Of a stretch of DNA of 64,000 nt, positions 45,782-55,292 are shown one piece after another (within the stretch, counting starts at the first letter, position 1; the number at the start of each line of letters is the position of its first letter). The stretch is from Mucilaginibacter aquatilis (lineage in GTDB: Bacteria; Bacteroidota; Bacteroidia; Sphingobacteriales; Sphingobacteriaceae). Below the pieces are notes generated by a model. The model ran no database searches. It saw only the letters and a list, made by a program, of their open reading frames with translations, and was not told where the DNA came from. The position numbers were made by a program, and so were the translations under genes. The DNA lies in the NCBI RefSeq assembly GCF_009755275.1, contig NZ_WQLA01000001.1, positions 124,001-188,000 of the forward strand, in the 5' to 3' direction.

Positions 45782-47926
45782 TTATTCGCTTTTAGGAGCA
45801 CTTTCAGGCTTTGGCGGCCTAGGAATTAAAGCCTTGCGTGATAGCTTCAGTTTACCTTGCTTATCAACGTCAAGCAATTTCACCTTAACAATTTCACCTA
45901 CCTCAAATACACCATCCATAGTTTCTAAGCGCTTATGGTCAATTTCTGATATGTGTAACAGACCATCTTTACCCGGCATAATTTCAACAAATGCACCAAA
46001 TGGCATAATTGAACGTACTTTACCTTCGTAAACTTCGCCTACCTCAGGTTTAGCGGCAATAGCGCGTATGCGGTTTACAGCTGCATCAATAGCGGTTTTG
46101 TTATCAGCAAATACTTGTACTATACCCACATTGTTAACTTCTTCAATGTTGATGTTAGCACCGGTTTCGCGTTGCATTTCCTGGATGATTTTACCACCGG
46201 GACCGATAACTGCTCCAATAAATTCTTTATCAATTTTAATGGTAACAATACGCGGAGCAAATTCTTTGTAGTCTTCACGTGGGGCATCAATAGTTTTAGC
46301 CATTTCGCCAAGTATGTGCAAACGACCGTCTTTAGCCTGATCTAACGCGTTAGATAAAACCTCGTATGATAAACCATTGATTTTTAAGTCCATTTGACAG
46401 GCAACGATGCCGTTTTTGGTACCGGTTACCTTGAAGTCCATATCACCCAAGTGATCTTCATCACCAAGTATATCAGAAAGGATAGCGTATTTAGTACCGG
46501 TTTCGTTGGTAATTAAGCCCATGGCAATACCCGATACCGGTTCTTTAATTTTAACACCTGCATCCATCAGCGCTAATGTACCGGCACAAACCGTAGCCAT
46601 TGATGATGAACCGTTAGATTCAAGGATATCAGAAACCACACGGATAGTGTACGGGTTTTCATCATCTGGTGGCAACACTTGTTTTAATGAACGCATTGCC
46701 AGGTTGCCATGACCAATTTCGCGGCGGCCGGCACCACGGTTAGGACGAACTTCGCCGGTTGAGAAACCAGGGAAATTATAGTGTAACAGGAATTTATTAT
46801 AACCATTGATGAACGCACCATCAATCATTTGCTCATCGTCTTTACCACCTAAGGTAACGCTGGTTAATGATTGAGTTTCGCCACGGGTAAATACTGCGCT
46901 ACCATGTGCGGTTGGTAAGTAGCTTACCTCGCTCCAAATAGGACGTATTTGCGTAGTAGTACGGCCGTCTAAACGTTTACCTTCATCTAATACTAGGTTA
47001 CGAATGGCATCATACTCAACGTCATGATAATATTTTTTGGCTAACGACTTAGTTACATCGTCAATTTCGCCTAAGGTTGCAATATAAGTATCGCGTACTT
47101 CTTTAAATTTAGCACCACGCTCCTCTTTAGCCGAAGCTGAAGAAGCAATAGCGTAAACCTGATCATAAGTAGCAGCGTAGATAGCTTTTTTAAGCTCTTC
47201 GTTGCTGTGCTCATGGTTGTAAGTACGTTTTTCAGTTTTGCCAACTTCAATTGTTAATTCGCGCTGGGCTAAACACTGAATTTTAATAGCGTTGTGAGCA
47301 AATTTAATAGCCTCAACCAACTCAGCTTCCTGAATTTCTTTAGCCTCGCCCTCAACCATATTTATATCATGCTCAGAACCGGCTACAATGAATTCTAAAG
47401 ATGCGTTAGCTAATTGGCTTAAGGTTGGGTTAATTACCAACTGTCCATCAATTTTAGCAACACGAACTTCAGAAATTGGTCCGTTGAAAGGAATATCAGA
47501 AACCGATAATGCTGCTGATGCGGCTAAACCAGCCAATGCATCCGGCATAATATCTTTATCGGCCGATATTAAAGAAATCATTACCTGTGTATCAGCATGA
47601 TAATCCTCTGGGAATAATGGGCGTAAAGCGCGGTCAACCAAACGAGAGATCAAAACCTCATAGTCTGATAAACGTGCCTCACGGCGTAAAAAACCTCCCG
47701 GAATGCGGCCTGTAGCAGCATATTTTTCCTGGTAATCTACTGATAGGGGTAAAAAATCAATACCTTCTTTAGCCTCTTTTGAAGAAACTACTGTAGCTAA
47801 TAACATGGTGTTACCCATTTTAACTACTACCGAGCCATCGGCTTGTTTGGCCAGTTTACCGGTTTCGATCTCAATGGTGCGGCCGTCACCTAAATCAATA
47901 ACCTTTTTAATTGCGTTGTAACTCAT
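45782..47926 (-). CDS. pnp: polyribonucleotide nucleotidyltransferase (PNPase)
   Basis: 714 residues, full length. Two RNase PH domains (about 10-220 and 320-550) surround a helical domain. [13 protein letters not shown] and [17 protein letters not shown] mark the active second RPH domain with its metal-binding Asp residues. The KH domain carries [12 protein letters not shown] and the S1 domain [13 protein letters not shown]. It degrades RNA from the 3' end using phosphate. It lies downstream of rpsO, the common bacterial order, with a terminator between them. Confidence 0.97.
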   Translation of the reverse strand: MSYNAIKKVIDLGDGRTIEIETGKLAKQADGSVVVKMGNTMLLATVVSSKEAKEGIDFLPLSVDYQEKYAATGRIPGGFLRREARLSDYEVLISRLVDRALRPLFPEDYHADTQVMISLISADKDIMPDALAGLAASAALSVSDIPFNGPISEVRVAKIDGQLVINPTLSQLANASLEFIVAGSEHDINMVEGEAKEIQEAELVEAIKFAHNAIKIQCLAQRELTIEVGKTEKRTYNHEHSNEELKKAIYAATYDQVYAIASSASAKEERGAKFKEVRDTYIATLGEIDDVTKSLAKKYYHDVEYDAIRNLVLDEGKRLDGRTTTQIRPIWSEVSYLPTAHGSAVFTRGETQSLTSVTLGGKDDEQMIDGAFINGYNKFLLHYNFPGFSTGEVRPNRGAGRREIGHGNLAMRSLKQVLPPDDENPYTIRVVSDILESNGSSSMATVCAGTLALMDAGVKIKEPVSGIAMGLITNETGTKYAILSDILGDEDHLGDMDFKVTGTKNGIVACQMDLKINGLSYEVLSNALDQAKDGRLHILGEMAKTIDAPREDYKEFAPRIVTIKIDKEFIGAVIGPGGKIIQEMQRETGANINIEEVNNVGIVQVFADNKTAIDAAVNRIRAIAAKPEVGEVYEGKVRSIMPFGAFVEIMPGKDGLLHISEIDHKRLETMDGVFEVGEIVKVKLLDVDKQGKLKLSRKALIPRPPKPESAPKSE

Positions 47927-48001
47927 TTTTGTTTATCTGGCACGCTTTTCATCTTTTAGAGCGTACCGCTTTTTTATTGTGTTTATTTTACTTACAAAAG
48001 T

Positions 48002-48035
48002 AAAAAAGCTATCCGAAATAGGATAGCTTTTTTTA
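48002..48035 (-). terminator. intrinsic terminator between rpsO and pnp
   Basis: AAGCTATCC and GGATAGCTT pair around a short loop. A and T tracts lie on both sides, so it can work on either strand. It may limit readthrough from rpsO into pnp. Confidence 0.8.
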
Positions 48036-48049
48036 AAGACCGGAAGGTA

Positions 48050-48328
48050 CTATTTGATAATATCACGAAGCTCGAGAGCTTTGATGATAGCACGGTATCT
48101 TTGGATGTCTTTTTTGTACAGGTAAGCCAATAAAGCACGACGTTTACCTACCAGTTTCTGTAATGAAAGCTGAGTAGCGAAGTCTTTTTTGTTCTTTTTT
48201 AAGTGACCGGTTAAGTGTGCAATACGCTTAGTGAATAAAGCAACCTGACCTTCGGCCGAACCTGTGTTGGTAGCAGCGCCACCGTGTTGTGCGAAAATCT
48301 CTGATTTCCACTCTGAACTTAAATACAT
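48050..48328 (-). CDS. rpsO: 30S ribosomal protein S15
   Basis: 92 residues. The core reads GSAEGQVALFTKRIAHLTGH, then LQKLVGKRRALLAYLYKKD, the conserved 16S rRNA-binding helices. It binds the central domain of 16S rRNA early in assembly. The N-terminus MYLSSEWKSEIFAQHGG is the Bacteroidota form. A good -7 box lies 45 bp upstream. Confidence 0.97.
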   Translation of the reverse strand: MYLSSEWKSEIFAQHGGAATNTGSAEGQVALFTKRIAHLTGHLKKNKKDFATQLSLQKLVGKRRALLAYLYKKDIQRYRAIIKALELRDIIK

Positions 48329-48372
48329 TACTTGAATAATATTAAAGTGTAATTACTTTTGTTAATTGCGTG

Positions 48373-48380
48373 CAAATGTA
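48373..48380 (-). promoter_or_regulatory. -7 box of rpsO
   Basis: TACATTTG on the minus strand fits TAnnTTTG. It leaves a leader of about 35-40 nt before the rpsO ATG. The -33 region is weak. Confidence 0.55.
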
Positions 48381-48476
48381 CGGGTAAATATTTAATTATA
48401 AAAGGATTATTTGGCTTAAGGGGAATGGGCATTCTTAATTAGGATTTGCAGAATTTGCTGGCAGGCTTCCCCTCTT

Positions 48477-48700
48477 TGTCATTTTAAACTATAGAGAGAA
48501 ATCTTGTTTGAGCGGTAAAGCTTTACATCACCAAGAATTCTCTTTTAACGTAAGTTTTTGGGTCGGGAAAATGATGACTACTTGTGCCTAACTCTACAAC
48601 TACCTTTGGGCGTTTCCCTCCGGGTCAGGCTATCCGCTCATACGCCTGCAGGCATTACGCACAGGCCGGTATCCGCTACTATCCTTAACGCAAACTGTTA
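48477..48700. repeat. mosaic of two interspersed intergenic elements
   Basis: From 48477 TGTCATTTTAAACTATAG and GAGAAATCTTG match one arm of the TGTCATT palindromic family, with a degenerate partner near 48535. From about 48590 the sequence GGGCGTTTCCCTCCGGGTCAG, quoted in part, and CCGGTATCCGCTACTATCCTTAACGCAA look like an intergenic element widespread in Bacteroidota. No gene lies between rpsO and the thioesterase at 48783. Confidence 0.45.
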
Positions 48701-48782
48701 TTTTAAATTGAAACTTGAAGTTTAAGAAGTCATAAATTAAAACAACGTTGTACTCTATTCCTTAATCTTGAGCTTTTACCAA

Positions 48783-49214
48783 ATGAAAATGACAGAAAAT
48801 AAAATTACCTACAGCACTTTTGAAACTGAACATAGAGTACGGCCCGATGATATTGACCTTTTTCAGCACGTACACAGCAGCCGCTATATTGATTATGTAT
48901 TGGCTGCGCGGTACGAGCAAATGGAACAGCACTATGGTATGGCAATGGAAAAATTTTTGGAGCGCGGTTTTGGCTGGGTGGTAAGCAGCGTACAAATGAA
49001 TTATAAACGCCCGCTTAACCTGGGCGACTACTTTTTGGTGCGCACAGGTATTAATAATATTACCGAGCGCGTTTGCCGGGTGGCATTTACCATCAACAAC
49101 AAAGTCACGGGTAAACTATGCTGCGACGGCTGGTTTGATTATGTGATGATAGACCTTAAAACGGGTCGCGGAGCGCGTATACCGGAGGATGTGATTGAAC
49201 ATTATAGTGTCTAA
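48783..49214 (+). CDS. acyl-CoA thioesterase, 4-hydroxybenzoyl-CoA type hotdog
   Basis: 143 residues. The signature HRVRPDDIDLFQHVHSSRYIDY holds the catalytic Asp and the HVxxxRY motif of this branch, and RGFGWVVSSVQMNYKRPL the second strand pair. It hydrolyses acyl-CoA thioesters. ATG 48783 (MKMTENKITYSTFE) is the start; an upstream TTG is unlikely. It stands alone, next to a repeat. Confidence 0.87.
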   Translation: MKMTENKITYSTFETEHRVRPDDIDLFQHVHSSRYIDYVLAARYEQMEQHYGMAMEKFLERGFGWVVSSVQMNYKRPLNLGDYFLVRTGINNITERVCRVAFTINNKVTGKLCCDGWFDYVMIDLKTGRGARIPEDVIEHYSV

Positions 49215-49281
49215 GAGAGCTCTTGGAGGGAGAGAAAGACGTTTAATCATACAAGAGCACTGGCCTGCCATAACCTTAAAA

Positions 49282-49444
49282 ACCGGCATCAGCCTGTTTG
49301 GTAACTACAAGTCTAAGTAAAAGCACCAAACTTTGTAGAACAGGGTGCAGCCGGAAGTTTTTCTTTGGTTACTTTCTTTTTAAAGAAAAAAGAAAGTAAC
49401 ATCCACTGGCTTACGGCAAGTACATGCCTATCCTAACAAGGCAC
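49282..49444. repeat. 163-bp interspersed repeat, copy 2, with REP-type hairpin
   Basis: It aligns gap-free with 9421-9583, with about 18 mismatches. The hairpin at 49368-49400 (GTTACTTTC / GAAAGTAAC) is perfect here, while the copy at 9507 has one mismatch. The left-hand hairpin of the 9-kb element is missing, so this is a half element. Confidence 0.85.
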
Positions 49445-49496
49445 TACACTCAGTATTAGCACAACTTATATGATGTATCATAACATTTCCCTCCTG

Positions 49497-50183
49497 TCAA
49501 GCTTTACGTAATTTAATCTTCGAGAAAACATTCGTTGTTCTTTTCTTATTAGAGCGTACCAATCTTAAGTCTTTAGTATCCATTTTAAAAGGTGCTAATT
49601 CCTTAATTTTGTCAAAATACTTCCAGAAGTCATCATTGGGTTCTGTAAATGGAAAACATAATGACGGGCAAACACTATTGTTTCTCGACAAACTAATAAT
49701 CAGCATTGATGTGTATTGCTGACCGGTTAATTCAATTCGGGTATCTAAATCAATTAACTTAAAATCATATGATAATATTAACTCTATTGGCCCCAAGTTA
49801 TACTTAGGATATGGCTGTCCTGCTACCATGAACTCAATAGCGTCACTCAAATCAGCAGGAGTTAACTTCCATTCAGTTTTATTTTGCTCTGTTGGTTGCT
49901 TATCATACACATGATATCCTAATGGTTTTATATCACCAACTCCAAAATGGGCTACAATTCTTTCTAATAAGCTAACTGCTGGTTCGGGCAACTCTCCATG
50001 TCTTCTATCTGCCGAAAAGCCATTGATTTCAATACTGGTCGGTTGATGAATATCGACATCTGTACATACTTCAACAAAATATTTAATATTATCCCATGCC
50101 TTTTCAATCTTACCACCTTTGATGGCTTGAAAAATTCTTGTTAACGGCAGTTTATAAATTATATATGGTTGTATTGCTACCAT
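49497..50183 (-). CDS. protein of unknown function
   Basis: 228 residues, ATG at 50183. No signal peptide or membrane segment is seen. Segments include KAWDNIKYFVEVCTDVDIHQ, a mixed alpha/beta middle, and a C-terminal basic stretch RSNKKRTTNVFSKIKLRKA. I do not recognise the family. The gene is AT-richer than its neighbours and lies between a mobile-type repeat and ddl, so it may be a late arrival. Confidence 0.68.
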   Translation of the reverse strand: MVAIQPYIIYKLPLTRIFQAIKGGKIEKAWDNIKYFVEVCTDVDIHQPTSIEINGFSADRRHGELPEPAVSLLERIVAHFGVGDIKPLGYHVYDKQPTEQNKTEWKLTPADLSDAIEFMVAGQPYPKYNLGPIELILSYDFKLIDLDTRIELTGQQYTSMLIISLSRNNSVCPSLCFPFTEPNDDFWKYFDKIKELAPFKMDTKDLRLVRSNKKRTTNVFSKIKLRKA

Positions 50184-50222
50184 TTTTACAAGTTTCGCAG
50201 TCTACTTTCTACAGAGAGTAAT

Positions 50223-51215
50223 TTACAGCCCTTTACTCGATCCTTCCACAATCATCCCGTAAAACTCCTGCACGCTCATACCGGCAGCACGTACCTGTTG
50301 CGGTATAAGGCTGTTTGCCGATTGGCCAGGCGTGGTGTTTACTTCAATAAAATAAAAATCACCGGTACCTTCCTGCAAAATAAAGTCAATTCGCACCATG
50401 CCGCGGCAATTAAGGCGCAGGTAAACTTCGGTTAATATACCGGCAATTATCTCCTGTTTATCAGCACTAATATCGGCCGGCGTAATTTCCTGTGTTACGC
50501 CAGGAGTATACTTAGCTTCGTAATCAAAAAACTCTTTTGAGCTGATAATTTCGGTTGGCGGCAATACTACCAGCTTGCCGTTTAAGCGGGCTATACCCTG
50601 GCTAAATTCACGCCCTTTAATAAACTCTTCAACTAAAATTTGACTGTCTTCATGGAAAGCCTTCTCCAGTGCTGCCGGTAATTCGGCTACGTTATGCACC
50701 TTGCTCATCCCTACACTGCTACCGCCATTGTTAGGTTTTACAAATAGCGGAAAGCGCAGAGCAGAAGCTATGGTGCTTACGTCATGCATATCGCTTTTGA
50801 AAAGCTTAACTGACTTTGCGGTGTTTAAATGCTTCACATCATGCACCAATGCTTTGGTGTAAGCCTTATTCATGGTAATGGCAGAGGTAGTAGCGTCACA
50901 AGTGTTGTAAGGTAACCCCATCATATCCAGGTAACCTTGTATTTTACCGTCTTCGCCGGGTGTACCATGTACGGTTATAAACACGGTATGGAAGGTAATT
51001 TTGGTACCATTTACAGTTATACTGAAATCATTTTTATCTACATCAACCTGCTGGCCTTCGTGTTGGTAAAACCAGCGGTCGCGTGTAATTAAGAGTGTAT
51101 ATACATTGTATACATCGGCATCTAAATTGGCTGCAATATTTTTAGCGCTATTTATAGATACCTCATACTCTCCGGTATAACCTCCGGCCAAAAGGGCTAT
51201 GTTTTTCTTGCTCAT
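50223..51215 (-). CDS. ddl: D-alanine--D-alanine ligase
   Basis: 330 residues from ATG 51215 (MSKKNIALLAGGYTGEYEVS), as in the family; the 28 codons open upstream are the divergent promoter. It joins two D-Ala for peptidoglycan. ATP-grasp features are GEDGKIQGYLD, PLFVKPNNGGSSVGMSKV and LVEEFIKGREFSQGI. The metal site is IDFILQEG and FIEVNTTPGQ. Residues that fix D-Ala over D-Lac are not resolved by eye. Confidence 0.95.
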   Translation of the reverse strand: MSKKNIALLAGGYTGEYEVSINSAKNIAANLDADVYNVYTLLITRDRWFYQHEGQQVDVDKNDFSITVNGTKITFHTVFITVHGTPGEDGKIQGYLDMMGLPYNTCDATTSAITMNKAYTKALVHDVKHLNTAKSVKLFKSDMHDVSTIASALRFPLFVKPNNGGSSVGMSKVHNVAELPAALEKAFHEDSQILVEEFIKGREFSQGIARLNGKLVVLPPTEIISSKEFFDYEAKYTPGVTQEITPADISADKQEIIAGILTEVYLRLNCRGMVRIDFILQEGTGDFYFIEVNTTPGQSANSLIPQQVRAAGMSVQEFYGMIVEGSSKGL

Positions 51216-51324
51216 GGTGGTCAAATATAAACAGCCCCAGCAATATGTTGCCCGACGGCGTGGCACTTTTTCAAAAAAACTTGGTGCACTACCTGCCAAT
51301 GATGATTGCGTAAGGCAATTTTAC

Positions 51325-51332
51325 TACTTTTG
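51325..51332 (+). promoter_or_regulatory. -7 box of the MerR-type regulator
   Basis: TACTTTTG lies 3 bp before the ATG at 51336, with TTG at 51306-51308, 16 bp upstream. If used, the transcript starts at or near the start codon. Confidence 0.45.
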
Positions 51333-51335
51333 CAT

Positions 51336-51671
51336 ATGCCTTACAAAGAACGCGATATCAATAAAATGTACTATACCATGGGCGAGGTTACGGCTATGTT
51401 TGATGTTAACCACTCGCTTATAAGGTATTATGAAAAGGAATTTGATGTACTGCAGCCCAAAAAGAATAAAAAAGGCAACCGCTATTTCACTACTGAAGAT
51501 ATCGAAAATCTGAAAATTATTTTTCACCTTATTCGTGATAAGGGTTACACTTTACAAGGCGCTAAAGACCACTTGAAAAATAATGGTAATGAAGCCAAAA
51601 GTCAGCAAAATGTGATTAACGCCCTTGAAAACCTTAAGCAGTTTTTATTAGAGGTGCGCGATCAATTGTAA
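51336..51671 (+). CDS. MerR-family transcriptional regulator
   Basis: 111 residues. The winged helix-turn-helix (about 10-75) reads YYTMGEVTAMFDVNHSLIRYYEKEF, quoted here by its motif GEVTAMFDVNHSLIRYY, and continues with KNKKGNRYFTTEDIENLK. A C-terminal dimerisation helix follows. No effector-binding domain or metal-binding Cys is present, so it is of the short, effector-less type. It is divergent from ddl. An ATG ten codons further in is possible. Confidence 0.87.
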   Translation: MPYKERDINKMYYTMGEVTAMFDVNHSLIRYYEKEFDVLQPKKNKKGNRYFTTEDIENLKIIFHLIRDKGYTLQGAKDHLKNNGNEAKSQQNVINALENLKQFLLEVRDQL

Positions 51672-51791
51672 AATTTAACCATCCTGCTTATAACGGCAAA
51701 ATCAAACGCTTATACCCTACCACATTTTGCCGGTGTTTTTTGGGTTATCATTTCTATATTTAGGCAATAATCACCACCTGTCACGCCTCAT

Positions 51792-53909
51792 ATGCTGCAA
51801 GCCCATAAAGGCGAAGTTCCATTTTTTTACTGGCTAATGCCTTTATTGGCTGGCATTATTGCAGCTTTATCTTTTCAGCTACCGCAATTTTTAAATGGTG
51901 TATTACTAACCGGAGTATCATCAGCAATCGTCATCATTCTGTTAAACCTGTTCTATAACAAATTTAGGGTACAACAATACTCATGGGCCGGAAGTGTGTT
52001 AATGCATATCATATTAATATGCAGTGGCTGGTTACTGGTCCACTTACATGATGATAAACACCATAAAAATTATTTTGCCCGTTATAAGGCCCAATACTTA
52101 ACCTTGCAGGTTATAAGCGAACCCAGGCAAAAAGGAATTTACACACGCTTTACCGCTAATGTACAACAGGTATTAAATAGCGGAACACATACAGCAACCC
52201 AAGGCAAAATACTGGTGACCTTAGTGGCTGATAGTAACGCTCATGTAGCCAATTATGGAGACGAATTGGTGGTACCGGCCAGGTACAAAACTATCGATCC
52301 GCCTTTTAACCCCGGCGAGTTCAACTACAAAAAATACCTTGCTAACCAGAATATATACCACCAGCTGTTTCTCAACCATGATGATTGCAGGCTAACCAAC
52401 TACAATACAGGCAACCCGGTAATTGCATTCGCTCTTTCAATTCGACAGCAACTTATAACGTCAATTAAAAAATATATACCTGACGTTGAAGCGGCAGCCC
52501 TTGCTTCGACCCTGCTGCTAGGCTACAAAGCCGATTTAAGTAATGAAACAATGCAGGCCTATTCAAAAACCGGTACTATTCACATTCTATCCGTATCGGG
52601 TGCGCACGTAGCAGTTCTGTTCAGCATTATTGCATTTTTGCTTAAACCCTTCAGGCATCATCGCTATGGTAAACTGCTCAACGCATTACTGTCATTAACA
52701 CTATTATGGGGCTATACCATTATAACCGGTTTATCACCTGCCGCGTGCCGTGCTGCGGTGATGTTAAGCATGCTATTAATAAGCAAAACAAGCACCCGGC
52801 CTGTGCATCCACTTAACGTATTATCGGTAGCTGCATTTGCCATGCTGTTATACAACCCCTACTTATTAACCGATGTAGGCTTTCAACTTTCTTTCATTGC
52901 CGTATTTGGGTTGGTGGTTGTACAACCCATTATTTATACACTATGGCAACCCCACAACACGTGGCTAAACAAGCTATGGAAATTATGCTCTTTTTCGCTG
53001 GCTGCTCAGTTGGTTACCTTTCCACTAAGCATGTATTACTTCCATCAGTTCCCTGTATACTTTTTAATAAGCAATTTGCTTATCATTTTACCTGCCGAAC
53101 TTATTGTAATTGCAGGCATTGCATTTTTAGCCAGCACATTTGCCCCGCCGTTTGCAATGGTAAGTAAGTTTACGGGGCTGGTATTGCAATACCTAATTAC
53201 AAGCCTTAACGCCATGCTGAGGTTTATAGAACATCAGCCTTATGCCAGTATAGATCGTGTATGGTTTTCAGGTTTAGAGATTGTTTTGATTTGCGGAGTT
53301 ATACTGATCTTTATTTATCTGCTCACTTACCAAAAGAACCGGCAACTTTTTACGCTCTTATGCTGTGTATTTATTTTATGCCTTAGCGTAAGCTGGAAAA
53401 TTATTCACCGCTATACTACTGACCACATCATCTTCTTTAATCTTAAGAAAAATACCGCCTTGCTTTTTAAGCATGGTACTAAAGCTGTATTGATTACCAA
53501 CCTCCAAAAGTCAGACAAAAATTTTAACTACAGCGTTCAACCCTGCCTGGATAGTTTAGGCATTGATAGTGTAACTATATGCAAGCCTGAACATGATATA
53601 CAAAACACCTTTTTAAGCAAGCGGTTAAACTACATTCAGTTCATTAATCAAACTGTTATCCTTTTTAATCCATCGCTGCAAAACGTAGTCTTACCAAATA
53701 AAATCAGCATCGATTACTTGTTTTACACTGGGAACCCGCAAAGCAGTATGGCTTATATCAGCAAGTTTTATAATTTCAAGCACTTTGTTGTTGATGCAGG
53801 CATACCGTTAAAAAGACAACAGACATTAAAGCACGAAGCCGACAGTATGCACATAAATATAATTACCTTGCGGCGTAACAAATCGTTTGTTATTGAATCT
53901 AACTATTAA
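51792..53909 (+). CDS. ComEC/Rec2-family membrane protein without a metallo-beta-lactamase domain
   Basis: 705 residues. The N-terminal DUF4131-type region with several helices and an OB-like domain (about 100-200) is followed by the Competence domain (about 235-500) with LLGYKADLSNETMQAYSKTG, then HILSVSGAHVAVL and ITGLSPAACRAAVM. ComEC forms the DNA-uptake channel. The C-terminal 165 residues have no HxHxDH motif, so the nuclease-like domain of classical ComEC is absent or degenerate, as in many Bacteroidota. Uptake function is inferred only. Confidence 0.87.
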   Translation: MLQAHKGEVPFFYWLMPLLAGIIAALSFQLPQFLNGVLLTGVSSAIVIILLNLFYNKFRVQQYSWAGSVLMHIILICSGWLLVHLHDDKHHKNYFARYKAQYLTLQVISEPRQKGIYTRFTANVQQVLNSGTHTATQGKILVTLVADSNAHVANYGDELVVPARYKTIDPPFNPGEFNYKKYLANQNIYHQLFLNHDDCRLTNYNTGNPVIAFALSIRQQLITSIKKYIPDVEAAALASTLLLGYKADLSNETMQAYSKTGTIHILSVSGAHVAVLFSIIAFLLKPFRHHRYGKLLNALLSLTLLWGYTIITGLSPAACRAAVMLSMLLISKTSTRPVHPLNVLSVAAFAMLLYNPYLLTDVGFQLSFIAVFGLVVVQPIIYTLWQPHNTWLNKLWKLCSFSLAAQLVTFPLSMYYFHQFPVYFLISNLLIILPAELIVIAGIAFLASTFAPPFAMVSKFTGLVLQYLITSLNAMLRFIEHQPYASIDRVWFSGLEIVLICGVILIFIYLLTYQKNRQLFTLLCCVFILCLSVSWKIIHRYTTDHIIFFNLKKNTALLFKHGTKAVLITNLQKSDKNFNYSVQPCLDSLGIDSVTICKPEHDIQNTFLSKRLNYIQFINQTVILFNPSLQNVVLPNKISIDYLFYTGNPQSSMAYISKFYNFKHFVVDAGIPLKRQQTLKHEADSMHINIITLRRNKSFVIESNY

Positions 53910-53953
53910 ATTAATATCTTTAATTAATTATTAACTGCACATTTTTAAAGAAT

Positions 53954-54592
53954 ATGAATAAACTATTATCTGCAGCTGTGGGCTTAGCCCTTAGCGCAAC
54001 TGCGTTTTCAGCAAGCGCACAAAAGGCTTACACAGAAGGCGTTGCTATTTACGATGCCAAAGTGAACGGCCAAAGCATTGAAGCTAAAGTTTTCTTCAAA
54101 GGAGATTCATCGGCAACTGCTCGCCAGCAAGGCCCTGCTTCTATCAAAGTAATCCAATTTAAAGACGAAGCCATTACGGTTTTGGTTGACGTACCGGTTG
54201 CTAACATGAAAAAGGCTGCAGTAGGTACTCCGGGTGAGGTTGAAGAAATGATGTCGCAAATGCCATCGTTTACCTTTAAGCCAGGTACCGAAACTAAAGT
54301 TATAAACGGTTTTAAATGTACTAAAGTTATTGCTACAGACGCCAAAGCCAATAAATCATATGATGTGTGGGTAACTAAAGACATTACAGCACCTTCAAGT
54401 GCCTACGGTGTAGTATACGCTAAAGCAGGCGGTTTCCCGGTCGAATTTACATTGAACCAAATGGGAATGACGGTAACTAATACCTTAAAGTCTATCTCTG
54501 GTGATAAAGTTCCGGCAGGCACTTTTAGCATTCCTGCAGGCTATGATAAAATGACCTTAACAGATCTTAAAGCTTTAGGCGGCGGAAGATAA
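53954..54592 (+). CDS. exported protein, DUF4412-like
   Basis: 212 residues. A signal peptide (about 1-22, ending SASAQ) precedes a beta-rich domain with AVGTPGEVEEMMSQMPSFTF, then VINGFKCTKVIATDAKANKS and YDVWVTKDI. The Cys-Thr-Lys strand and VWVT are typical of DUF4412-like proteins, whose function is unknown. It lies 44 bp after the ComEC-like gene and ends in a good terminator. Confidence 0.72.
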   Translation: MNKLLSAAVGLALSATAFSASAQKAYTEGVAIYDAKVNGQSIEAKVFFKGDSSATARQQGPASIKVIQFKDEAITVLVDVPVANMKKAAVGTPGEVEEMMSQMPSFTFKPGTETKVINGFKCTKVIATDAKANKSYDVWVTKDITAPSSAYGVVYAKAGGFPVEFTLNQMGMTVTNTLKSISGDKVPAGTFSIPAGYDKMTLTDLKALGGGR

Positions 54593-54619
54593 TTTCTGCT
54601 ATAAATTAAGCTAAACAAT

Positions 54620-54649
54620 AAAAGGCCTTTGCACTTGCAAAGGCCTTTT
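54620..54649. terminator. intrinsic terminator
   Basis: AAAAGGCCTTTGCA and TGCAAAGGCCTTTT form a perfect stem. It serves both the exported-protein gene and the convergent ferritin-like gene. Confidence 0.87.
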
Positions 54650-54672
54650 ATGATTGTAAATGGCTTTATAGT

Positions 54673-55287
54673 TTATTGAACACCTAACTCCTTACCAAGC
54701 TCCTTTACCCACGTGTGAAATAAGCGGGCTTCAATAGCTACAGCTTTATCAGCGTGCACTTGCCAATCTGCCGAAAACTGCTGCAACTGGTTAATCATCT
54801 CTTCCAGGTGTCCTTCTTCTTCAAGTATAATTGACTTAACGTTCACCTTGCTTCCAGCTTCGGTGAGTACATCCTGGTATACAGGGTAAAGTTCATCGGC
54901 ACGTACTTCAATGGCGTAGGTAACCAGCAAGTAAGCTGCAAATCGCAGCTCTTTACCGCTTAAGCACAACGTATCTTTTAGGTAACGGCACGCATCAATA
55001 TCTAACTGGTTTAAATAACGTTTGCTATGTGCGGCCGCCAGTAAATACTCCGGTGAGTAGGTTGGCAGGCTCACCCCTTCAATCTTTTCAATTTGCTTTT
55101 TTAGGAAGAAGGCATGACGATGCTCCTCGGCCGCATGTTTAAGTATAATATAGGTAACGGTAGCCGGGTCTTCACAAGCCGATATTTTACGTGCGCCGGT
55201 GTTCTCCATCAGCGACAGCGTATTCAAAAAACGGGCGTGCAGGTTATCGTTATTAACTATTTTAGTAAATATATCTTTAAGTTCCAT
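54673..55287 (-). CDS. ferritin-like di-iron-type protein
   Basis: 204 residues, all helical. Putative metal ligands form the ferritin-like pattern: an acidic residue in helix 1, Glu55-x-x-His58 in HAAEEHRH, Glu127 in YAIEVRADE, and Glu157-x-x-His160 in EEEGHLEEM. Such proteins store iron or carry out oxygen chemistry (rubrerythrin, MiaE or hydroxylase types); which applies is unclear. It starts 5 bp after the bioA stop and must be cotranscribed with it. Confidence 0.75.
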   Translation of the reverse strand: MELKDIFTKIVNNDNLHARFLNTLSLMENTGARKISACEDPATVTYIILKHAAEEHRHAFFLKKQIEKIEGVSLPTYSPEYLLAAAHSKRYLNQLDIDACRYLKDTLCLSGKELRFAAYLLVTYAIEVRADELYPVYQDVLTEAGSKVNVKSIILEEEGHLEEMINQLQQFSADWQVHADKAVAIEARLFHTWVKELGKELGVQ

Positions 55288-55292
55288 AAGTA

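Noticed and set aside
48600..48700. Possible structured RNA or ORF in the GC-rich segment
   Set aside because: It resembles an interspersed intergenic element rather than a conserved RNA; no start, stop or fold supports a gene.
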